Source: Apoderus coryli (lineage: Eukaryota; Arthropoda; Insecta; Coleoptera; Attelabidae). Taken from it: a stretch of 64,000 nt of DNA. A model generated the notes under the pieces. It saw only the letters and a list, made by a program, of their open reading frames with translations. It did not search any database and was not told the origin of the DNA. Position numbers and translations under genes: made by a program. Numbering within the stretch: position 1 is the stretch's first letter; the number at the start of each line of letters is the position of its first letter. Location of the stretch: assembly GCA_911728435.2 (NCBI GenBank), contig OU452204.1:19592001-19656000 (forward strand). The letters are read 5' to 3'. Shown here piece by piece: positions 57,313 through 64,000 of the stretch.

Positions 57313-58605
57313 GTATGCCTTAATTCTCAACTTAAAAAAAAATCAAACAACAACACGAAAAAAGGTACCAAAAAAAAAGATTTTTCAATTTTTGGTGGTG
57401 GCCAAGCTTTCTTGCTTGTGCAATTTTATACGAGGATGATCATTGGTGTGTCAGTAAACAGTGTCAGTTTCAGATTTGTGAGCAATTAAAGCAGTGAATT
57501 TCGAGCGTCGTGTCTACCCGTTTCGAAGTTGTAGATCCTCATCCTCCCAGTGGTTAATAAAGTCAAGTTTTCCGGCTACATATTTCAGTTGTATTAGACG
57601 GCGTGATCACTGTTGTCAAAAATGTATTAGTTTTGAGAAAAATAACCTGTAGTTGTGTAAAATTATACCCAAAACATAAATTCCTAGCATAACTGCGAAG
57701 AGCTAGAAATGAAATAATAATAAAACTAAAAGCAAAATAACACATTCAGAGGCATCGTATTTGTTTTCCGTTCATGATTTAAGTACGTGCTATATTAAAT
57801 TTCTCTAATTACGTAGCGAAACCGAGCTAAATTTTAATAATATCAAAACTAATTTAATTTTCTCTGTGTAGTTACACACTCTTAAAATAAACTAAAACCT
57901 ATTTTCCGACTTCAAGATAATTTACGTTTTCAATTTACAAAGCACCTTAAAACATTTGGCGTATAAAGTTCTATGTATTAATCCTGTGTTAGGGCGTAAA
58001 CACATAGATACATAATAGTGGAGATATACTACAAAAGGCGTACAAAATTATTCATGTAAACCTTTTAAGGATTAAAAATTATTTTGCCTTTGCGCTACGA
58101 GGTACAAGTTGAGAATATTTGTCCCTGAGATTTGCTAACAATAATACTCACCCAGTATAATATTTGATTTAAGTAAGATTAATCATTATTTAGTATACAA
58201 GGTGTATTTTGAAACTACAGAGAATCTTTACATGATTTCATGAAGTATATTCTAAATGTATGTACTTAACTCAAATTTGCTACGCACTTAAGAAAGTTAA
58301 TATTTAAGGACATATGACCCTTCTCTAAATTTACTGGGTTTATCTTTTCCGGAACATGTACAGAGTGACCCAAACAATACGGTTTCATATGGGAACTCAT
58401 ATTTCTTTTAGAAATATACCAACAAACTAGCCTGCGTCTTCCGTCTCGATGGTAATAAGGAGTAGCCGAGTAGCCCCATCTTGCATAAACCGCATTTGTA
58501 GTCTCAGATCTATTGATACATCTTCAATGAATTCATTGATGTTTTGCTGCAAAAACAATAAATACAGAGGTCCGTTTAAATCTATAGACTGCTTGTATAA
58601 TAATT
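57313..58605. other. No recognised gene; one stem-loop motif copy
   Basis: The frame continuing past the donor to 57489 becomes lysine/asparagine-rich and is probably intronic. A minus-strand, looser copy of the recurrent motif lies at 57516-57549 (GGAGGATGAGGATC...CTTCGAAACGGGT). The rest is AT-rich; GTACAGAGTGACCCAAACAA near 58359 resembles a DNA-repeat end. Confidence 0.4.
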
Positions 58606-58704
58606 ATTAAACATTCCCCACCTCGTTCACTCAGCTTTCTGCCAATAATAATCGAGAATGTCATAGCAGCGGCCCTAACTGGGCTCCCTGCGGTACACCT
58701 CACT
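58606..58704 (-). pseudogene. LINE RT motif B fragment, target of an inserted LINE
   Basis: The minus strand reads GVPQGAQLGPLL then a stop and HSRLLLAES. The upstream part of the same RT continues on the far side of the inserted element at 59598-59640 (RYRLLFTLVTK), so the two halves were contiguous before insertion. Confidence 0.65.
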
Positions 58705-59597
58705 TTGTCACTAACGTAGATTGTTTTATGGGAGTCATTTAGGCGCTTTGGCGTCCCCTCACTTCGACCTGCAGAAGATCTTTTGTGAATGACTCTACTC
58801 TATGAATTGCCCAGCTGTCCCACACTTTTCATAAAGTTGATGATTTCTCTGGGGGTTAAATTCCTTGCCTCGTCGGCTGTTAGGGTCACCCCTCCAAGGT
58901 GTTTTAGCATTTTGCAGAAAACTGCCATGCCTCTCTGCAGGGATTCTTGAGCACAACGATTAATAGCGTTGATCTCTGCTTGGAATATAGTGGGACTTTT
59001 CCCGAGAGATTCAGATAGCCTGCAATTAGGCCCGTATACTCCCATGCCTGTGTTCCCTTCTATTCCTTTTGAACCGTCCGTATACCAGAAGGATGTGTTT
59101 TCTGGGAATCGTGGTTCCCCATTTAGCCATTTTAACGGTCTGCAATGACCACACACAAAATCATGTTTGCGTGGCAAAGCGTCCGACGGTTTTCTTCCTG
59201 AATCCAAAGGTATTAGACTCAGGATTCCTATGTGTCCCTCTAGATCGACAGATTTGTATTCCATTACCTGTGCCAGTTTCAGAGCGCTAATTGCTGCCTC
59301 TTTTTTGACTAGGACAGGCAAAGGTATTAGATGCAGCAACGTTTCCATCGCTGCTGTGGGCCAAGTTCGCATTGCCCCTGTTATTCCTAAACATGCAAGC
59401 CGTTGCAACTTTTGAAGACGGCATTGTGTATGCTTAATATTAACTACCATACTAATGAGGCGTATGTAACCATGGGTTTAATGACTGTTTGGTACACCCA
59501 GTAAGTGAGCTTTGGCTTTAGCCCCCAAGTCCTACCGAGTAGCCTGTGCCACGTCCATATGGCCGCTGTGGCTTTCGATATGGTTGTCACTAACGTA
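58705..59597 (-). mobile_element. I/LOA-type LINE, copy 2, with 14-bp target duplication
   Basis: TTGTCACTAACGTA occurs at 58705-58718 and 59584-59597. Between them is an 865-bp minus-strand insertion (58719-59583) ending AAAACAATCT, the same 3' end as copy 1 at 46.8-48.2 kb. The target was another LINE's RT gene. Confidence 0.92.
58800..59575 (-). pseudogene. I/LOA-type LINE ORF with RNase H fused across a deletion
   Basis: Reading begins around 59570 with WTWHRLLGRTWGLKPKLTYW (RT C-terminus), then the 216-codon frame: QKLQRLACLGITGAMRTWPT, WYTDGSKGIEGNTGMGVYGP and FQAEINAINRCAQESLQRG. From there it jumps to VFCKMLKHLGGVTL and EIINFMKSVGQLGNS. Compared with copy 1, some 530 bp are missing, covering the last two RNase H catalytic aspartates and the zinc finger. 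The junction stays in frame, and GCAT is present at both breakpoints in copy 1. The protein cannot be a working RNase H. Confidence 0.9.
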
Positions 59598-59650
59598 AAC
59601 AACAACCTATATCGTATCTAAGGAATAGGCGACTTTCAATAAACTAATCT
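59598..59650 (-). pseudogene. Upstream half of the interrupted LINE RT
   Basis: Minus-strand sequence RYRLLFTLVTK directly before the target duplication joins to the motif B piece at 58606-58704 when the inserted LINE is ignored. Confidence 0.45.
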
Positions 59651-60210
59651 GGCAAAACAAATATTGTGGTTTTTGTTTAGTTTTGAACGAATAAAAAATA
59701 GTACGACACTGGCATCATGTTTATATACATATTTTCCCATACAAACTGAGTAATTTAGAAAAGCCGATGTTTCAGAATTTATTTTTATGTGTAAAAGTAA
59801 TTTCTAAGTAAAATAAACATGGTATATTGGATTTTGCATCTCTCGTTCTATATTCTAGACGAACGCACTCTTTTGTCGGATGCCGAGGCGTACCCAACTC
59901 GAAGCAAAGCTTTTGGGACTCATAAACATCTATTTATTAAGGGGTTGCTTATAAATGCTCACCATTGTTCAAGAAGTGTGATATTATAACAGTAGTTTTT
60001 GTGAAGAACATCCGGCGTATGATCGCATATGGTAATTTTATAAATATTTTTAAAAATGAAGAAGAGGAGATCTGATCATCAAATGTGAGAATGCATGAAG
60101 TAATTTAACGCAAACAAAGACTGGATTTGCGCCACAATCACTCGTGGAACTTGTATCACCCTCAGTTACTATATGTTCATAACTAAACCGTTATTTGCAC
60201 TGCAACTACT
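59651..60210. other. No recognised feature
   Basis: AT-rich spacer, nothing assigned. Confidence 0.4.
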
Positions 60211-60470
60211 TTCTATTTTTGATGCTGAAGAGATCAATGAAAGAATGAACTTTTACTACCATTGATCACGTAAAAACAGCGAACCCAGCGATTACTATGA
60301 CGTTTCGTACTTCTCTATACTATTGGGAAAACACCGAGACATGACACGACTTCTTTCTGTTTCTCACGCTGAGGAGATCCGAGAGAGGAAAAACTTCTGC
60401 CACCACTGACGAGGTAAAAACAGAACTGCTGAAGGAGTTGCCGCAAAATGAATTCCAGAACTGTTTCTAA
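60211..60470 (+). pseudogene. Mariner C-terminal scrap with a local duplication
   Basis: The plus strand at 60402-60470 reads ATTDEVKTELLKELPQNEFQ then NCF and a stop, resembling the C-terminus of mariner transposases ('..K.ALL.EL...+F..CF..W'). About 70 bp are present twice, diverged (60211-60284 and 60354-60426), both containing GCTGARGAGATC and GTAAAAACAG. The family call is tentative. Confidence 0.35.
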
Positions 60471-61539
60471 TGTGAACCCGAGCGTATTAAAACGCTCGAA
60501 GGACGTTTTTTTAATTGTTTTTTACATGATAATTATATTTAAAGACCGTTTTCGCTTTCCCGTACGTTTTCCCAAGATATAAATTTTATTTAAAAACTTT
60601 TTTTCTGTTTCAGTCTTGAAATATAATATAGTATACCTTGCCTCCCAGAGCGATAGTTTTTCACTTCACTAGACTAATTAAAACTGCTTTTTCATGCGCT
60701 TTATTAGCGAGTTGATACTTTTTCTTAACATCATTAATAAAGTTACATTTTCATTATTATTTATTAAGAAAACAAAAAATAAAAATAGACGTGCTGCAAA
60801 TTTTTAATGAATCCAGAAATAATTGTATATAGGGTGGACAAGGGGTGCAAATCTTTCTTTTATGTTATTATTTTGAAAGATCCAAGTGAAACTGGAGGTG
60901 TTCAGAGAGAAATTTTTAATTAGAAGAATAAGCAGAACTATTATTAAAGTTTTTCTCAGTGAAATCACAAGAAAAAATATGTGTTTATAAATGGTGTAAG
61001 CTCCGAAGTAAGCTCTCTTTTTAAGGATCTCTAAAATGTTGCAAAACAGTGTGGCTTCTATAAAATAAAAGTAAACTTACTATATTATGATAATCTAGCG
61101 TGAAAATTTAACTTCATAAACAGTACTTACCATTCGGTTCATTCTTTAGAATACTAACAATACCTACGACGCTCGTACATCAGTTTGCAGCTCAAAATAA
61201 ATTAGATTATTTTGAACAAAATTCCACAGATATTTAAATCACATTCTTCTTCATGTTCGTTTTGAACGCACTCATACATTTTTAAAATTATTCGTCGACA
61301 CTGCACATGTAAATCTTTATTTTTAAATTCTATACTACATTTTAAATTATTATGTTCGAATGGTCTCCAAAACGCCAAAAAAATTAAATATACAAACAAA
61401 ATAGAAAATAGTTATATATTACTTACTAAAAATACCTACTACGACACTGGAAATAAATATATCTCTCGACAACTACCACAATCCAGGAAATAATAATAAT
61501 AAAATATTAAGCCGGCATAATAAAAATGGTACTACGCCC
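60471..61539. other. No recognised gene
   Basis: AT-rich. TATAGGGTGGACAAGGGGTG at about 60829 looks like a small DNA-repeat end with no partner found. A short inverted GAGCGT...ACGCTC sits near 60480-60500. Confidence 0.4.
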
Positions 61540-61960
61540 AGAGTGCATAATGTGGCACGTTTGAAATACTTATTGTGATTAAGCAACTACTTGATCACCT
61601 ATGTAACTGACAGCATAGCCGATGACGATTTACGCCAGAGACTCACTCCATAAAAAATATGAGAATGGAACAGTGAGAAATAAACAGTTCTCAGAGCTTG
61701 CTGACTCAGACAATATTTGAGCCTCCTAATAACGTAAATACTAGAAGACAACTTACCCCTGAGAAAATCAACGTGCGACGCCCAGCAAAGCGCATCATCA
61801 ACAATAATCCCTAATAACTTGGCTGTTCGTCCCCGAGCATGACCACTAGCACTAGAAAATGTAAGTCTCTGGGTCTTAGTAATATTTAGTTTCAGCAGAT
61901 TACTAGTGAACCAGCCATTCGCAATTTCCTCAAGGTGTCTTATTATTAATCGCATGCAAA
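61540..61960 (-). pseudogene. LINE ORF2 C-terminal fragment
   Basis: The 118-codon minus-strand frame has IANGWFTSNLLKLNITKTQR, LLGIIVDDALCWASHVDFL and YCLSQQALRTVYFSLFHSHI. This is the post-motif C segment of the same LINE type as 25.8-26.6 kb ('WF..N.L.LN..KT', '+LG+.+D..L.W..H+'). The start lies right after the lost motif C; the end decays near 61600. Confidence 0.83.
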
Positions 61961-62179
61961 AAATAATTTAAAAAAATATCTTTTCGAGCTGGAAACTGAT
62001 GTCAACTTTGCATATCTATAAGATGGCATAATTTGAAAAATAATCTGGTGTTTCGAGTTGAAGGTTGACCATTAAGATTGATTTAAAGAAATAGGCCATT
62101 TTCAGAGTGGAGTTAATTGATCTGGATAAGAGCAAGAAGACCTTAATTTCATATAGTATATTCAAAATATATTAAGGTT
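61961..62179. other. No recognised feature
   Basis: Spacer, nothing assigned. Confidence 0.35.
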
Positions 62180-62455
62180 GAATCTTGCAAGCTGTTTTCT
62201 CTTAGGTGGCAGAAGAAATAAACCCTGTACTCGCTCTTGATGGGCTCCAAGGAATACCTTTGAATGTCTCAATTCATTTGCTAGTTTCTTCCTTCTTTAA
62301 ACGTCTCTTTGTAGTTGTTCGTCTCTAAGCACAAAATCTTTCAGGTCCTAAAAGAGGAATGTTGCCTCCTATCTTGCTAGACTTGGCTTCATCTTTTCCT
62401 GGGATTCCCACGATTCCGCCGGTATCCCAATCAGAGCAACTCTGTGGTTTTTACT
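62180..62455 (-). pseudogene. Unidentified decayed coding region
   Basis: The minus strand has a GC-richer, nearly open frame with three stops reading VALIGIPAESWESQEKMKPS, DLKDFVLRDEQLQRDV and LANELRHSKVFLGAHQERVQ. The composition suggests a coiled, charged protein such as a LINE ORF1 or gag. No family is recognised. Confidence 0.3.
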
Positions 62456-63080
62456 CAAGTTTTGAGCTGATGACGTAAAGTTAAGCGCTAGAATAGAGGT
62501 CCGAATTTTTCTCAAAGTTATTCCTTTTTGGGAGTTCAACTACTAGCACGATTTTTGATTCGTCTCTTCTATATCTCCTCATGATCTGTGTCTTTACGAT
62601 TTACCTCGTATAGACCGGTAAAACATTATTACTCTCTTTCACCATTATAATTATTTATTAAATTCATAACTATGACACGTTGTCGGACGTGGATTTACAA
62701 AATTGTCCAACATATTTATAACAGCATACATTGTTGATTTAATATACTATAATATATTTTCTATATAAATACATATAAATGAAATATAGCTACGTATAAT
62801 TTATTCATTACTACTGCATTTCTTAACTCTCATGCTTTGCAAAATATAAATTACAACCCGGAGCAAAAATAAATTAAACCTGAATAAAATAAAATACAAG
62901 TGGAACGAGTCCTGGTGGCACCACACCCTTAAATTAAATAATATATAAAGCTAAATTATTTTTAAAATGATGATAATAAATGCACAACGCATGGAAACGG
63001 ATTGTGAACGCCCTTAAAAGATTTCAGCTGCCTCTTGAGGAAAGGACCAATTCTCACTACGCTGAATTGTCCCCTTCAAG
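62456..63080. other. No recognised feature
   Basis: AT-rich spacer. Confidence 0.4.
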
Positions 63081-63275
63081 TCGGACTTTTGATATTTTGT
63101 GGGTCAACTTAGGGATATAAAGGTTTTGGGGCCTTGCTGTACCTCAAGGAGCTAATTTGGTACCGTTCCTGGTATCTCATAGGCAGATGGCGAACCATTC
63201 TAATATACTTTAGAACAAAATATGATTGCTTATTGCTTTAGAGCACGAATGTTCGCTCCAACAATCATTAAATCA
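63081..63275 (+). pseudogene. LINE RT motif B/C scrap, plus strand
   Basis: The plus strand reads GLAVPQGANLVPFLVS (motif B), and then, in shifted frames, ADGEPF and YFRTKYDCLLL, which sit where ADDLK and the following 'I....DC..LQ' occur in this window's LINE family. Confidence 0.55.
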
Positions 63276-63289
63276 TTACAAATATTAGT

Positions 63290-63525
63290 TCTAAGACAAT
63301 TCTTGAGGAACATCTTACATAATCGACAGTATGGAAAGCCTTAGCAAGATCAAAACCTAAACACATAAAGTAATCTTTCCCCAGCGTCAAGAGAGGTTGT
63401 TGGCTTGTTCAATAAGAGCATAATTCTTTATTATCTTTTAAAACCTTTTTACTATCAAAGAGATTGGGCAATAACTTTCCATATTCAACCTATTTTCGGA
63501 TTTTGGCAGTGCGTTCACCACAACG
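63290..63525 (-). pseudogene. LINE RT motif A scrap, minus strand
   Basis: The minus strand reads LGFDLAKAFHTVDYV, a motif A like DLAKAFDTVDH with the last catalytic-region residues altered, preceded by decayed motif 2-like sequence. Opposite orientation to the neighbouring scrap shows two separate or rearranged fragments. Confidence 0.55.
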
Positions 63526-64000
63526 ATCTTCAATAAGGAAGGCAATATACAAACGAAACGTAGTACCTTGTACATTGGCATCGATAATTACCCATTTGTA
63601 TGTACATACTATCAATGAAAGAATAATATTGGCCGTTATCTCAGCCAATTGAAACAATACACAGAACAGGAAAAGAACAACAAGCAGATAGAGAGGCAAA
63701 AAAAAACAACTACGACCTGTTGCATGTGACTTCTGGGTGGCTTTCGTTGTACATTTTATGACCCCCAACGACATTTTCTACCTGTATTGCTTAGTTTAGT
63801 TTATAATATCACAATATTAACCATGAGTTTATATTCAGGAAATGGTAGAGTCAAATTCTTTAAACGAGTTAAATGACATTAATCCAATTTTTGTCATATG
63901 CCTCATAATTTGAGGCGATGTCTGGGAAGAACACCAAATTTTAGGGATCAAAATATGCGCCTCTATGGTATTATAAATACACTATTTGATACGTTCGAAC
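63526..64000. other. No recognised feature
   Basis: Overlapping frames on opposite strands at 63464-63774 have no domain. Nothing else supported up to the window end. Confidence 0.4.

Overview
The window looks like a repeat-dense stretch of an insect nuclear genome, most likely a beetle. That placement is inference from the AT-rich base composition, the mix of degenerate CR1/Jockey-group, RTE-type and I/LOA-type LINEs, several mariner lineages, a hAT remnant and a tRNA-derived SINE. I could not confirm a single intact host gene, and I saw no bacterial genes, operons, rRNA, functional tRNA or CRISPR. Almost every convincing coding signal is a transposable-element protein, usually 5'-truncated and broken by stops or frameshifts.

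Layout. 1-4.5 kb is unassigned. 4.5-5.4 kb holds a three-unit 170-bp tandem array and a GC-richer block, followed by a dead mariner (5.5-6.0 kb) and a tRNA-derived SINE. 6.8-14.7 kb has an RTE 3' end, a CR1/Jockey-group LINE, a Penelope-like scrap, a second RTE 3' end, a pogo-like scrap, an LTR/primer-site-like segment and an unidentified decayed frame. A second SINE copy lies at 14.8 kb. 18.35-22.07 kb is a TA-flanked DNA element with 21-bp terminal inverted repeats that carries a multi-exon SAM-domain-like gene on the minus strand and a large palindrome in its first intron. 22-41 kb is a mosaic of LINE fragments, a Tc1 scrap and a hAT remnant interrupted by a LINE. 42.16-43.45 kb is the youngest-looking element, a complete mariner-type transposon with TIRs, TA target duplication and an almost intact transposase. 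44-45 kb has a decayed Ser/Thr-rich coding repeat. 46.8-48.2 kb and 58.7-59.6 kb hold two opposed copies of one RNase H-bearing LINE, each with its own target-site duplication. 49-55 kb has more LINE, mariner and RTE pieces, including an insertion bounded by a 31-bp duplication. 57.2 kb has one plausible internal exon of a non-transposon gene. 60-63.5 kb holds further mariner and LINE scraps.

How the parts relate. These are layers of insertion rather than cooperating genes. Nested events can be read from the sequence: a LINE copy inside another LINE's reverse transcriptase (58.7-59.6 kb), a LINE abutting hAT sequence (25.78 kb), a repeat terminus abutting a LINE RT (39.36 kb) and a mariner beside a decayed RT (42.16 kb). 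The items most worth following are the SAM-gene-carrying element, a stem-loop motif recurring eight times across the window, the RTE insertion with apparent extra 3' sequence, and the near-intact mariner.
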